64,000 nucleotides of DNA from Melaminivora sp034675505 (GCA_034675505.1 JAUCDD010000018.1:186001-250000); one strand, 5' to 3'. Shown: positions 7,411 to 15,570, counted from the first letter of the stretch. The notes: generated by a model from the sequence alone, not told the origin. Made by a program: numbers and translations.

Positions 7411-9189
7411 ATGGAAATCTCCAAGGCCGAGCTCACTTCGGCAGCGGCTGCCGCCTCTACCCCCGCCTCCCAGGAGCTGATGGGCGCCGATATTCTCGTC
7501 AAGGGCCTGCAGGCCGAAGGCGTGCAATACATCTGGGGCTACCCCGGTGGAGCGGTGCTCTACATCTACGACGCGCTGTATCGGCAGGACAGCATTCAGC
7601 ACGTGCTGGTGCGCCACGAGCAGGCAGCCGTGCACGCAGCAGACGGCTACGCGCGCGCCACCGGCGACGTGGGCGTGGCGCTGGTGACCTCCGGCCCCGG
7701 CCTGACCAATGCGGTCACCGGCATCGCCACGGCCTACATGGATTCCATCCCCATGGTCATCATCTCTGGCCAGGTGCCCACGCCCGCGATCGGGCTGGAT
7801 GCCTTCCAGGAATGCGACACCGTGGGCATCACGCGTCCCATCGTCAAGCACAACTTCCTGGTCAAGGACGTGCGCGACCTGGCCATGACGCTGAAAAAGG
7901 CTTTCCACGTCGCCCGCACCGGCCGGCCCGGCCCGGTGGTGGTGGATGTGCCCAAGGACGTTTCGTTCAAGAAGACCCCGTACCACGGCTATCCGGCGAG
8001 CGTCGAGATGCGGTCGTACAACCCGGTCAAGAAGGGCCACGCCGGCCAGATCCGCAAGGCGCTGCAGCTGCTGCTTACCGCCAAGCGCCCCTACATCTAT
8101 ACCGGCGGCGGTATTTTGCTGGGCAACGCCTGCGCCGAGCTGCGCACGCTGGTGGACATGCTCGGCTACCCGGTCACGCACACCCTGATGGGCCTGGGCG
8201 CGTACCCGGCTTCGGACCGCAAGTTCCTGGGCATGCTGGGGATGCACGGCACCATCGAGGCCAACAACGCCATGCAGAACTGCGACGTGCTGCTGGCCGT
8301 GGGCGCGCGCTTTGACGATCGGGTGATCGGCAATCCCAAGCACTTCGCGCAAAACGATCGCAAGATCATTCACGTCGACGTCGATCCGTCGAGTATTTCC
8401 AAGCGCGTCAAGGTGGACATCCCGATCGTCGGCGACGTCAAGGACGTGTTGACCGAATTGATCTCCATGATCCGCGAGACCACGACGCGCCCCGACGCCG
8501 GCGCACTCGCGGCCTGGTGGGAGCAGATCGAGGCCTGGCGCAGCCGCAACTGCCTGAAGTACGACCGCAGCAACACCGAGGTCATCAAGCCCCAGCACGT
8601 GGTCGAGACGCTGTGGAACATGACCAAGGATGCGGACGCCTACGTCACTTCCGATGTCGGCCAGCACCAGATGTGGGCTGCGCAGTACTACCGCTTCGAC
8701 GAGCCGCGCCGCTGGATCAACTCCGGCGGCCTGGGCACCATGGGCGTGGGCATCCCCTACGCCATGGGCATCAAGCTGGCCAAGCCGCAGGCCGAGGTGT
8801 ATTGCATCACCGGCGAAGGCTCGGTGCAGATGAACATCCAGGAGCTGTCCACCTGCCTGCAGTACAACACGCCGATCAAGATCGTGTCGCTGAACAACCG
8901 CTACCTGGGCATGGTGCGCCAGTGGCAGGAGATCGAATACTCCGGCCGCTACAGCCACAGCTACATGGACGCGCTGCCCAACTTCGTGAAGCTGGCCGAG
9001 GCCTACGGCCACGTGGGCATGCTGATCGAGCGCCCGCAGGACGTGGAGCCCGCGCTGCGCGAGGCGCGCAAGCTGAAGGACCGCACGGTGTTCATGGACT
9101 TCCGCACCGACCCCACCGAGAACGTGTTCCCGATGGTGCAAGCCGGCAAGGGCATCACCGAGATGCTGCTGGGCTCGGAAGACCTCTAA
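7411..9189 (+). CDS. ilvB: Acetolactate synthase large (catalytic) subunit
   Basis: This ThDP enzyme condenses pyruvate to acetolactate, or pyruvate with 2-oxobutyrate, at the first shared step of valine, leucine and isoleucine synthesis. The 593 residues show the ThDP-dependent fold: GADILVKGLQAEGVQYIWGY at the start, the catalytic glutamate in VRHEQAAVHAADGYARA, the FAD-binding centre (VGARFDDRVIGNPKHF), and the cofactor block ITGEGSVQMNIQEL ending in NN. ATG at 7411 has AAGG seven bases upstream. The frame stays open back to 7261, but that stretch does not resemble the family. It is followed by ilvH and ilvC. The 5' region contains no branched-chain-rich leader peptide that I can identify. 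Confidence 0.96.
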   Translation: MEISKAELTSAAAAASTPASQELMGADILVKGLQAEGVQYIWGYPGGAVLYIYDALYRQDSIQHVLVRHEQAAVHAADGYARATGDVGVALVTSGPGLTNAVTGIATAYMDSIPMVIISGQVPTPAIGLDAFQECDTVGITRPIVKHNFLVKDVRDLAMTLKKAFHVARTGRPGPVVVDVPKDVSFKKTPYHGYPASVEMRSYNPVKKGHAGQIRKALQLLLTAKRPYIYTGGGILLGNACAELRTLVDMLGYPVTHTLMGLGAYPASDRKFLGMLGMHGTIEANNAMQNCDVLLAVGARFDDRVIGNPKHFAQNDRKIIHVDVDPSSISKRVKVDIPIVGDVKDVLTELISMIRETTTRPDAGALAAWWEQIEAWRSRNCLKYDRSNTEVIKPQHVVETLWNMTKDADAYVTSDVGQHQMWAAQYYRFDEPRRWINSGGLGTMGVGIPYAMGIKLAKPQAEVYCITGEGSVQMNIQELSTCLQYNTPIKIVSLNNRYLGMVRQWQEIEYSGRYSHSYMDALPNFVKLAEAYGHVGMLIERPQDVEPALREARKLKDRTVFMDFRTDPTENVFPMVQAGKGITEMLLGSEDL

Positions 9190-9195
9190 ATCGCG

Positions 9196-9260
9196 CTTTT
9201 TCAGCAAGACAGGCCTGTTGCCGGCGTCAATCAACGGCCTGTAGCTATCATTACGATAGC
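9196..9260 (-). repeat. Dispersed palindromic repeat, copy 1 (ilvB-ilvH spacer)
   Basis: Read on the minus strand, the spacer contains GATAGCT, then CGTTGATTGACGCCGGCAA, then an AGGCCTGT stretch and TTGCTGAAAAAG. The copy near 49361-49420 repeats the same order with few changes (GATAGCT, CGTTGATTGGCGCCGGCAA, TTGCTTAAAAA). A short hairpin GCTATC-attac-GATAGC lies at its plus-strand right end (9244-9260). It splits ilvB from ilvH by 158 bases, which is unusually wide for these two subunits. Confidence 0.7.
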
Positions 9261-9347
9261 AATTTCAACCACTGACGAATCTATTGCCTGCCAAGCCTGG
9301 CGCTTACCGGCGCCAGGGGAGGGCAGCAAGAAGAGGAAGCTGCATCC

Positions 9348-9839
9348 ATGAAACACATCATCGCCGTCCTGATCGAGAACGAAGCCGGTGCGCTGTCGCG
9401 CGTCGTGGGCCTGTTCTCGGCGCGGGGCTACAACATCGAATCGCTCACCGTGGCGCCGACGGAAGACCCGTCGCTGTCGCGCATGACCATCCAGACCACT
9501 GGTTCGGACGACGTCATCGAGCAGATCACCAAGCACCTGAACCGCCTCATCGAGGTCGTCAAGGTGGTCGATCTGACCGAGGGCGCCTACACCGAGCGCG
9601 AGCTGATGATGGTCAAGGTGCGCGCCGTGGGCAAGGAGCGCGAGGAGATGAAGCGCATGGCCGACATCTTCCGCGGCCGCATCATCGACGTGACCGACAA
9701 GAGCTACACCATCGAGCTCACCGGCGACCAGCCCAAGAACGATGCCTTCCTGCAGGCCATCGACCGCACGGCCATCCTGGAGACCGTGCGCACCGGCGCC
9801 AGCGGCATAGGCCGCGGCGAACGCATCCTGCGCGTGTAG
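9348..9839 (+). CDS. ilvH: Acetolactate synthase small (regulatory) subunit
   Basis: The 163-residue protein begins with an ACT domain (HIIAVLIENEAGALSRVVGL, RGYNIESLTVAPTEDPSLSR) that binds valine and gives feedback inhibition. A C-terminal ferredoxin-like domain follows (ELMMVKVRA ... RGRIIDVTDKSYTIELTG). It activates and regulates the catalytic subunit encoded just upstream. Length and motifs fit the family throughout, and ATG at 9348 starts directly at the first ACT strand. ilvC follows after 54 bases, so ilvB, ilvH and ilvC form one transcription unit ending at the hairpin near 10967. Confidence 0.96.
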   Translation: MKHIIAVLIENEAGALSRVVGLFSARGYNIESLTVAPTEDPSLSRMTIQTTGSDDVIEQITKHLNRLIEVVKVVDLTEGAYTERELMMVKVRAVGKEREEMKRMADIFRGRIIDVTDKSYTIELTGDQPKNDAFLQAIDRTAILETVRTGASGIGRGERILRV

Positions 9840-9893
9840 GACAATCGCCCGTTTACTCCCACCCCCATAACTCTCAACCGGAGCCACACAGAC

Positions 9894-10910
9894 ATGAAAG
9901 TTTTCTACGACAAGGACTGCGACCTCTCGCTGATCAAGGGCAAGACCGTGGCCATCATCGGCTACGGCTCGCAGGGCCATGCCCATGCCCAGAACCTGAA
10001 CGACAGCGGCGTGAAGGTCGTGGTCGGCCTGCGCAAGGGCGGTGCCTCGTGGGACAAGGTCGGCAAGGCCGGTTTGAACGTCCAGGAAGTCAACGACGCG
10101 GTGAAGGCCGCCGACGTGGTGATGATCCTGCTGCCGGACGAGCAGATCGCCGAGGTCTACAAGAACAACGTCGAGCCGAACATCAAGCAAGGTGCCTCGC
10201 TGGCCTTCGCGCACGGCTTCAACGTGCACTACAACCAGGTCGTGCCGCGCGCCGACCTGGACGTCTGGATGGTCGCGCCCAAGGCGCCCGGCCACACCGT
10301 GCGTAACACCTACACGCAGGGCGGCGGCGTGCCGCACCTGGTGGCCGTGCACCAGGACAAGTCGGGCCGCGCGCGTGACCTGGCCCTGTCGTATGCCATG
10401 GCCAACGGCGGCGGCAAGGCCGGCATCATCGAGACCAACTTCAAGGAAGAGACCGAGACCGACCTGTTCGGCGAGCAGGCCGTGCTGTGCGGCGGCGCGG
10501 TGGAGCTCATCAAGATGGGCTACGAGACGCTGACCGAGGCCGGCTACGCACCCGAGATGGCCTACTTCGAGTGCCTGCACGAGCTGAAGCTGATCGTGGA
10601 CCTGATCTACGAAGGCGGCATCGCCAACATGAACTACTCGATCAGCAACAACGCCGAGTACGGCGAGTACGTCACCGGCCCCGAGGTCATCAACGAAGAG
10701 TCGCGCAAGGCCATGCGCAATGCGCTCAAGCGCATCCAGGACGGCGAGTACGCCAAGATGTTCATCCAGGAAGGCCGCCTGAACTACCCCAGCATGACGG
10801 CGCGCCGCCGCAACCTGGCCGACCACAGCATCGAAAAAGTGGGCGCCCAGCTGCGCGCCATGATGCCCTGGATCGCCAAGAACAAGCTGGTGGACCAGAG
10901 CCGCAACTGA
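9894..10910 (+). CDS. ilvC: Ketol-acid reductoisomerase (class I, NADP-dependent type)
   Basis: At 338 residues this is the short class I enzyme, which converts acetolactate to 2,3-dihydroxyisovalerate (and the isoleucine-branch analogue) with Mg2+ and NAD(P)H. The Rossmann motif GYGSQGHAHAQNL is near residue 24. The metal-binding knotted C-terminal domain shows ETDLFGEQAVLCGG and YFECLHELKLIVDLIYEGG. The loop after the second strand contains VVGLRKGGASW, with R and S positions that favour NADPH. It is the third gene of the ilvBHC unit and is followed by an intrinsic terminator. Confidence 0.97.
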   Translation: MKVFYDKDCDLSLIKGKTVAIIGYGSQGHAHAQNLNDSGVKVVVGLRKGGASWDKVGKAGLNVQEVNDAVKAADVVMILLPDEQIAEVYKNNVEPNIKQGASLAFAHGFNVHYNQVVPRADLDVWMVAPKAPGHTVRNTYTQGGGVPHLVAVHQDKSGRARDLALSYAMANGGGKAGIIETNFKEETETDLFGEQAVLCGGAVELIKMGYETLTEAGYAPEMAYFECLHELKLIVDLIYEGGIANMNYSISNNAEYGEYVTGPEVINEESRKAMRNALKRIQDGEYAKMFIQEGRLNYPSMTARRRNLADHSIEKVGAQLRAMMPWIAKNKLVDQSRN

Positions 10911-10966
10911 TGGTGCGCTGGCGGGGCGCCGGCAGCCAGCTGCCGGCGGGCCCGCTGGACGGTCAA

Positions 10967-10988
10967 GGCCACTGCGGTGGCCTTTTTT
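10967..10988 (+). terminator. Intrinsic terminator after ilvC
   Basis: A GGCCAC-TGCG-GTGGCC hairpin is followed directly by six T. A second, T-less hairpin (GCCGGCAG/CTGCCGGC, 10929-10948) lies just before it. Together they close the ilvBHC unit before pssA. Confidence 0.85.
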
Positions 10989-11040
10989 GCGTGTGCGCCA
11001 CGGCTACACTGCAAGGATTTTCCGCGCGGGCCGCGCTTGC

Positions 11041-11096
11041 AGCAAAAACAATAGCTGGCCGCGCTTGTTCAACAAGGGCTGGAGGTTGATTTGACG
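11041..11096 (+). repeat. Dispersed palindromic repeat, copy 2, reaching into the pssA start
   Basis: The order AATAGCTGGCCGCGCTTG, CAAGGGCTGGAGG, ATTTGACGC matches the copies at 24648 (same strand) and 56948 (opposite strand), which end ATTTGACCC or similar. Its last part supplies GGAGG at 11081-11085 and the TTG at 11091 used by pssA. Confidence 0.65.
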
Positions 11097-11927
11097 CATG
11101 AAGGCAAGGGCGAGGAGTCCGCGCGCGGCGTGCTGGTGCGCAAGCGGCGCAAGGGCATCTACATCCTGCCCAACCTGTTCACGCTGGCCGCGCTGTTCGG
11201 CGGCTTCTACGCCATCGTCATGGCGGTGAATGCCCGGTTCGAGCTGGCCGCCGCCGGCGTTTTCTGGGCCATGGTGCTGGACAGCCTGGATGGGCGCGTG
11301 GCGCGCATGACCAATACGCAAAGCGCCTTCGGTGAGCAAATGGATTCCCTGTCGGACATGGTGTCCTTTGGCGCTGCGCCGGCGCTGATCGCCTATATGT
11401 GGGCGCTGCAGGGGCTGGGCCGCTGGGGCTGGATCGCGTCCTTCGTCTATTGCGCCTGCGCAGCACTGCGCCTGGCGCGTTTCAACGTCAATACGGGCGT
11501 GGTGGACAAGCGCTATTTCCAGGGGCTGCCGTCGCCGGCGGCTGCCGCTCTGGTGGCGGGCTTCATCTGGCTGATGACCGATTCCGGCCTGCGCCCGGGC
11601 GAAGACGGCTGGCTGGCGTGGGATACCGTGACCTGGGTGATGTTCGCCTTCACCCTGTATGCCGGGTTGACCATGGTGACCAACGTTCCCTTCTACAGCT
11701 TCAAGGATGTGCAATTGAAAAAGAGCGTGCCCTTTGCCGTGATCGTGCTGATCGCCCTGGGAATTGCCGTGGTCAACATCGACCCGCCCAGCGTGTTGTT
11801 CGGGGTCTTCGTGCTGTACGGGCTGTCGGGCTATGCGGTGTATGTCTGGCGCAAGGCCAAGGGCCAGCACACCAGCGTCATCAGCACGTCCACCGACGAG
11901 CCCGATGAGCGCGGGCTGCACGATTGA
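11091..11927 (+). CDS. pssA: CDP-diacylglycerol--serine O-phosphatidyltransferase
   Basis: This inner-membrane enzyme makes phosphatidylserine from CDP-diacylglycerol and serine, the precursor of phosphatidylethanolamine. The 278 residues contain the CDP-alcohol phosphotransferase signature D-G-x2-A-R-x8-G-x3-D-x3-D, seen as DSLDGRVARM...FGEQMDSLSD near residues 64-86, and about seven hydrophobic spans. It belongs to the compact Bacillus-like class, not the E. coli PLD-like class. The chosen start is TTG, with GGAGG five bases upstream; both lie inside a dispersed repeat. An internal GTG before LVRKRRKGIYILPN is the alternative. The leuA leader begins 18 bases after the stop. Confidence 0.92.
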   Translation: MTHEGKGEESARGVLVRKRRKGIYILPNLFTLAALFGGFYAIVMAVNARFELAAAGVFWAMVLDSLDGRVARMTNTQSAFGEQMDSLSDMVSFGAAPALIAYMWALQGLGRWGWIASFVYCACAALRLARFNVNTGVVDKRYFQGLPSPAAAALVAGFIWLMTDSGLRPGEDGWLAWDTVTWVMFAFTLYAGLTMVTNVPFYSFKDVQLKKSVPFAVIVLIALGIAVVNIDPPSVLFGVFVLYGLSGYAVYVWRKAKGQHTSVISTSTDEPDERGLHD

Positions 11928-11945
11928 TGTGCTAAAGTGTTTGCC

Positions 11946-11999
11946 ATGCATACGCTGTCGCTATCCCTACCAACCATGTCCCACGGGCAGGCAAGGTAG
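11946..11999 (+). CDS. Leucine leader peptide of the leuA attenuator
   Basis: This is a 17-codon open frame reading MHTLSLSLPTMSHGQAR. Three of codons 4-8 are leucine, and two of these are CTA, a codon that is rare in this GC-rich sequence. It ends in TAG at 11997, 27 bases before a terminator hairpin and about 115 bases before leuA. This is the layout of amino acid attenuators: a ribosome that stalls at the leucine codons through lack of charged tRNA(Leu) lets the downstream RNA fold differently. It is too short to be found by length alone. No strong ribosome binding site is visible (GTGTTTGCC precedes the ATG). Confidence 0.65.
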   Translation: MHTLSLSLPTMSHGQAR

Positions 12000-12083
12000 C
12001 GCGCGCGTTTTCCCCCACTACTGATTCGGCCCGTTTGCACCAGCAGCGGGCCGTTTTCGTTGGCATATGCAGGCTGCTGGTGC
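11984..12083 (+). promoter_or_regulatory. leuA attenuator: antiterminator, terminator and post-terminator pairing
   Basis: The terminator stem is CGGCCCG (12027-12033) with CGGGCCG (12047-12053), followed by TTTTCGTT. The competing arm CGGGC at 11984-11988, inside the leader peptide frame, can pair with GCCCG at 12029-12033 and would break the terminator. A ribosome stalled at the leucine codons leaves that arm free; one that reaches the stop covers it. A further perfect 11-base inverted repeat, GCACCAGCAGC (12037-12047) with GCTGCTGGTGC (12073-12083), overlaps the terminator loop and ends 30 bases before the leuA ATG. The pairings are visible; the mechanism is inferred from known attenuators. 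Confidence 0.65.
12027..12061 (+). terminator. Rho-independent terminator of the leuA leader
   Basis: A seven-pair GC-only stem with a 13-base loop is followed by TTTTCGTT. It lies between the leader peptide and leuA and is the conditional stop in the attenuation model. Confidence 0.7.
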
Positions 12084-12113
12084 TTCCACCCCGTTGACTG
12101 GAAGTTCGCCACC

Positions 12114-13838
12114 ATGTTGAAAAACCCCGCCAGCAAGTACCGCGCCTTCGCCCCTATCGGGTTGAAGGACCGCACTTGGCCGGACGCGCAGATCACCCAG
12201 GCGCCGTCCTGGTTGTCCACCGATCTGCGCGACGGCAACCAGGCGCTGATCGAGCCCATGGATCTGCAGCGCAAGCTGCGCATGTTCGAGCTGCTGGTGC
12301 GCATCGGCTTCAAGGAAATCGAAGTGGGGTTCCCGGCGGCTTCGCAGGTCGAGTGGGAGTTCGTGCGTACCCTGATCGAGGAACGCCGCATTCCCGAGGA
12401 CGTGACCATCCAGGTCATGACCCCGGCGCGCGAGGAGCTGATCGAGCGCACCGTGCAATCGCTCGACGGCGCGCGCCGCGCCATCGTGCACGTGTACAAC
12501 GCCGTGGCCCCGGTGTGGCGCGAAGTGGTGTTCGGCATGGGCGTGCCCGAGGTCATGGCGCTGGTCGAGCGCCATGTGCGCCAGCTGCGCGCCCTCACCG
12601 ATGCGCGGCCGGCCACGCAGTGGGTGCTGCAGTATTCGCCCGAGACCTTCAGCCTGGCCGAGCTCCAAGTGTCGCTTGAGGCCTGCGAGACGGCGATTGC
12701 CGCCTGGGGGGCAGGGCGGCCGGTCATCCTGAACCTTCCGACCACGGTGGAGGCGGCTACGCCCAACGTCTTCGCCGACCAGATCGAATGGATGGCGCGG
12801 CGCTTCGCCGATCGTCCCGAGGTGGTGCTGTCGGTGCATCCGCACAACGACCGGGGCACCGGCACGGCGGCAGCTGAGCTGGCGCTGATGGCGGGCGCGC
12901 ACCGTGTCGAGGGGTGCCTGTTTGGCAATGGCGAGCGCACCGGCAACCTGGATCTCGTTAACGTCGCGCTCAACCTGTATGTGCAGGGGGTAGCCCCGCA
13001 GCTGGATTTTTCCGATATCGATGCCATTCGCGCCGAGGTCGAGCATTGCAACCAATTGCCCGTGCCGGCGCGCCATCCGTACGCGGGCGACCTGGTCTAC
13101 ACCTCGTTTTCCGGCTCGCACCAGGACGCCATCAAGAAGGCCTTCTCGGTGCGCCAGCCGGGCGACATGTGGGCCATCCCCTATCTGCCCATCGATCCCA
13201 AGGACCTGGGGCGCAGCTATGAGGCCGTGATCCGTGTGAACAGCCAGTCCGGCAAGGGCGGGATCGCCTACCTGCTCGAAGCCGATTACGGCGTGCAGCT
13301 GCCGCGCCGGCTGCAAATCGAGTTCAGCCAGGTGGTGCAGCGCACCATGGATGTGCTGGGCAAGGAGCTGGCGGCGGCCGACCTGTGGCGCATCTTCAGC
13401 GAGGAATACCGCCTGGACCGCACACCCGAGCTCCGCGAGCGCCGCATCGCCACGCGCACTGGCGCGCACGGCGCCGCGCAGACCGACCTGCACGGCCGCA
13501 TGCTCTGGCGCGGCCATGATTGCCTGCTCCACGGGAGCGGCAACGGCCCGGTCGATGCGTTCGTGAAAGCCCTGGGCGCAGCCACCGGGCATACCATCCG
13601 CGTACTCGACTACCAAGAACACGCCCTGAACGGCACCGGTGCAGCCGGGGGCGATGCACGCGCTGCTGCCTATGTGGAGCTGCGCGTGGACGAGGAGCGG
13701 CAGGTATTCGGCGTGGGCATGGACCACGACATCATCGGCGCTGCCCTGCGTGCCGTCGCCTCGGGCCTGTTGCGCGCCGCGCCAGGCCAGGCCCCGGAGG
13801 CCCAACGGCCCCGGGACCAGGTGGCGCAGGCTGCCTGA
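12114..13838 (+). CDS. leuA: 2-isopropylmalate synthase, long class (actinobacterial/fungal-like)
   Basis: The enzyme condenses 2-ketoisovalerate with acetyl-CoA, the first committed step of leucine synthesis. The 574 residues show the longer class: STDLRDGNQALIEPMDLQRK near residue 35 (catalytic Arg-Asp, with Asn where the short class has Glu), the metal ligands in VHPHNDRGTGTAAAEL and the GNGERTGNLDL block, then a C-terminal LeuA allosteric dimer domain (LLHGSGNGPVDAFVKALG) that binds leucine. ATG at 12114 follows the attenuator directly; an upstream in-frame extension would overlap the terminator. A second, short-class leuA follows 66 bases later. The C-terminal 20 residues are low-complexity. 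Confidence 0.93.
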   Translation: MLKNPASKYRAFAPIGLKDRTWPDAQITQAPSWLSTDLRDGNQALIEPMDLQRKLRMFELLVRIGFKEIEVGFPAASQVEWEFVRTLIEERRIPEDVTIQVMTPAREELIERTVQSLDGARRAIVHVYNAVAPVWREVVFGMGVPEVMALVERHVRQLRALTDARPATQWVLQYSPETFSLAELQVSLEACETAIAAWGAGRPVILNLPTTVEAATPNVFADQIEWMARRFADRPEVVLSVHPHNDRGTGTAAAELALMAGAHRVEGCLFGNGERTGNLDLVNVALNLYVQGVAPQLDFSDIDAIRAEVEHCNQLPVPARHPYAGDLVYTSFSGSHQDAIKKAFSVRQPGDMWAIPYLPIDPKDLGRSYEAVIRVNSQSGKGGIAYLLEADYGVQLPRRLQIEFSQVVQRTMDVLGKELAAADLWRIFSEEYRLDRTPELRERRIATRTGAHGAAQTDLHGRMLWRGHDCLLHGSGNGPVDAFVKALGAATGHTIRVLDYQEHALNGTGAAGGDARAAAYVELRVDEERQVFGVGMDHDIIGAALRAVASGLLRAAPGQAPEAQRPRDQVAQAA

Positions 13839-13904
13839 ACCGCCGCCGCAACCCGGGCACCGGCACATCCACCCATTTCCACCCATCAGCACGAAGAGGT
13901 TTCC

Positions 13905-15443
13905 ATGACAGACAAGCTCATCATTTTCGACACCACCCTGCGCGACGGCGAGCAGTCGCCTGGCGCGTCCATGACGCGCGACGAGAAGCTGCGCATCGCG
14001 CGCCAGCTCGAGCGCCTGAAAGTGGACGTGATCGAGGCCGGCTTCGCCGCCAGCTCCAACGGCGACTTCGAGTGCGTGCAGGCCATCGCCCGCGCGGTCA
14101 AGGACTCGACCATCTGCTCGCTCTCGCGCGCCAATGATCGCGACATCGCGCGCGCCGCCGAAGCGCTGAAGGACGCCAACCGCGCACGCATCCACACCTT
14201 CATTGCCACCAGTGCGCTGCACATGGAAAAGAAGCTGCGCATGACGCCGGAGCAGGTGCTGGAGCAGGCGACGCAGTCCGTGCGCTTCGCGCGCAACCTG
14301 CTGCAGGACATCGAATTCAGTCCCGAGGACGGCTACCGCAGCGATCCCGACTTCCTGTGCCGGGTGATCGAGGCCGTGATCCGCGAGGGTGCCACGACCA
14401 TCAACGTGCCTGATACCGTCGGCTACGCCGTGCCCGAGCTGTACGGCAACTTCATCAAGAACCTGCGCGAACGCATCCCCAACAGCGACAAGGCGGTCTG
14501 GAGCGTGCATTGCCACAACGACCTGGGAATGGCGGTGGCCAACTCGCTGGCCGGTGTGAAGATCGGGGGCGCCCGGCAGGTGGAGTGCACCATCAACGGC
14601 CTGGGCGAGCGCGCGGGCAACTGCTCGCTTGAAGAGGTGGTGATGGCCGTCAAGACGCGCCGCGACTACTTCGGCCTGCAGGTGGATGTCGACACCCAGC
14701 ACATCGTCGCCGCCAGCCGCATGGTCAGCCAGACCACTGGCTTCGTGGTGCAGCCCAACAAGGCCGTAGTGGGCGCCAACGCCTTCGCGCACGCTTCGGG
14801 CATCCACCAGGACGGCGTGCTCAAGGCGCGCGATACCTACGAAATCATGCGTGCCGAGGACGTGGGCTGGAGCGCCAACAAGATCGTGCTGGGCAAGCTG
14901 TCCGGCCGCAATGCCTTCAAGCAGCGCCTGCAGGAGCTGGGCGTGGAACTGGACAGCGAAAGCGAGATCAACGCCGCCTTCGCGCGTTTCAAGGAGCTGG
15001 CCGACCGCAAGAGTGAAATCTTCGATGAGGACATCCTGGCGCTGGTCAGCGACGAAAGCCTGGGTGGCGACGGGGAGCAGTTCGGCTTCGTCTCGCTGTC
15101 GCAGCGCAGCGAGACCGGCGAGCGGCCGCATGCCGACATCGTCTTCACCGTGGGCGGCAAGGAGGTGCGCAGTGGCGCCGAGGGCAACGGCCCGGTCGAT
15201 GCATCCCTCAAGGCCATCGAGGCGCAGGTCAAGAGCGGCGCCGACATGATCCTGTACTCGGTCAATGCCATCAGCGGCTCGACAGAGAGCCAGGGAGAGG
15301 TGACGGTACGGCTGCAGAGCGCGGGCCGCGTGGTCAACGGTGTCGGGGCAGATCCGGACATCATCGTGGCTTCTGCCAAGGCATACTTGAGCGCCTTGAA
15401 CAAGTTGCAAAGCAAGTCTGAGAAGGTTGCTGCCCAGGGCTGA
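13905..15443 (+). CDS. leuA: 2-isopropylmalate synthase, short class (enterobacterial-like)
   Basis: The 512-residue paralogue of the gene just upstream belongs to the class found in E. coli. It has FDTTLRDGEQSPGASM near residue 8, the metal site WSVHCHNDLGMAVANSLAG near 200, the INGLGERAGNCSLEE block, HASGIHQDG, and a C-terminal regulatory domain (GAEGNGPVDASLKAIE). It starts at ATG 13905 after GAAGAGG. No leuCDB follows, so the two synthases stand apart from the rest of the leucine pathway. A strong terminator closes the unit. Some family members are citramalate or homocitrate synthases, but the length and C-terminal domain favour isopropylmalate synthase. Confidence 0.95.
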   Translation: MTDKLIIFDTTLRDGEQSPGASMTRDEKLRIARQLERLKVDVIEAGFAASSNGDFECVQAIARAVKDSTICSLSRANDRDIARAAEALKDANRARIHTFIATSALHMEKKLRMTPEQVLEQATQSVRFARNLLQDIEFSPEDGYRSDPDFLCRVIEAVIREGATTINVPDTVGYAVPELYGNFIKNLRERIPNSDKAVWSVHCHNDLGMAVANSLAGVKIGGARQVECTINGLGERAGNCSLEEVVMAVKTRRDYFGLQVDVDTQHIVAASRMVSQTTGFVVQPNKAVVGANAFAHASGIHQDGVLKARDTYEIMRAEDVGWSANKIVLGKLSGRNAFKQRLQELGVELDSESEINAAFARFKELADRKSEIFDEDILALVSDESLGGDGEQFGFVSLSQRSETGERPHADIVFTVGGKEVRSGAEGNGPVDASLKAIEAQVKSGADMILYSVNAISGSTESQGEVTVRLQSAGRVVNGVGADPDIIVASAKAYLSALNKLQSKSEKVAAQG

Positions 15444-15480
15444 CAACCACACGCGTGAGAATTCACGCGGCTTGTCAAGA

Positions 15481-15516
15481 AAGCGGCGCAAGACATTGAT
15501 CTTGCGCCGCTTTTTT
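15481..15516 (+). terminator. Intrinsic terminator after the second leuA
   Basis: A 13-base arm AAGCGGCGCAAGA and its complement surround CATTGA, followed by six T. A second palindrome, CGCGTGA/TCACGCG (15452-15469), lies just before it. Confidence 0.93.
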
Positions 15517-15570
15517 GGCACCGGTACACTTCCGAACAGTTTGAACGGTTTTTCTCTTTTGGAGCATTTG

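Noticed and set aside
12018..15521. A 1167-codon minus-strand open frame opposite the two leuA genes
   Set aside because: Same reason: complementary-strand artefact of GC-rich codon bias, with no recognisable motif.
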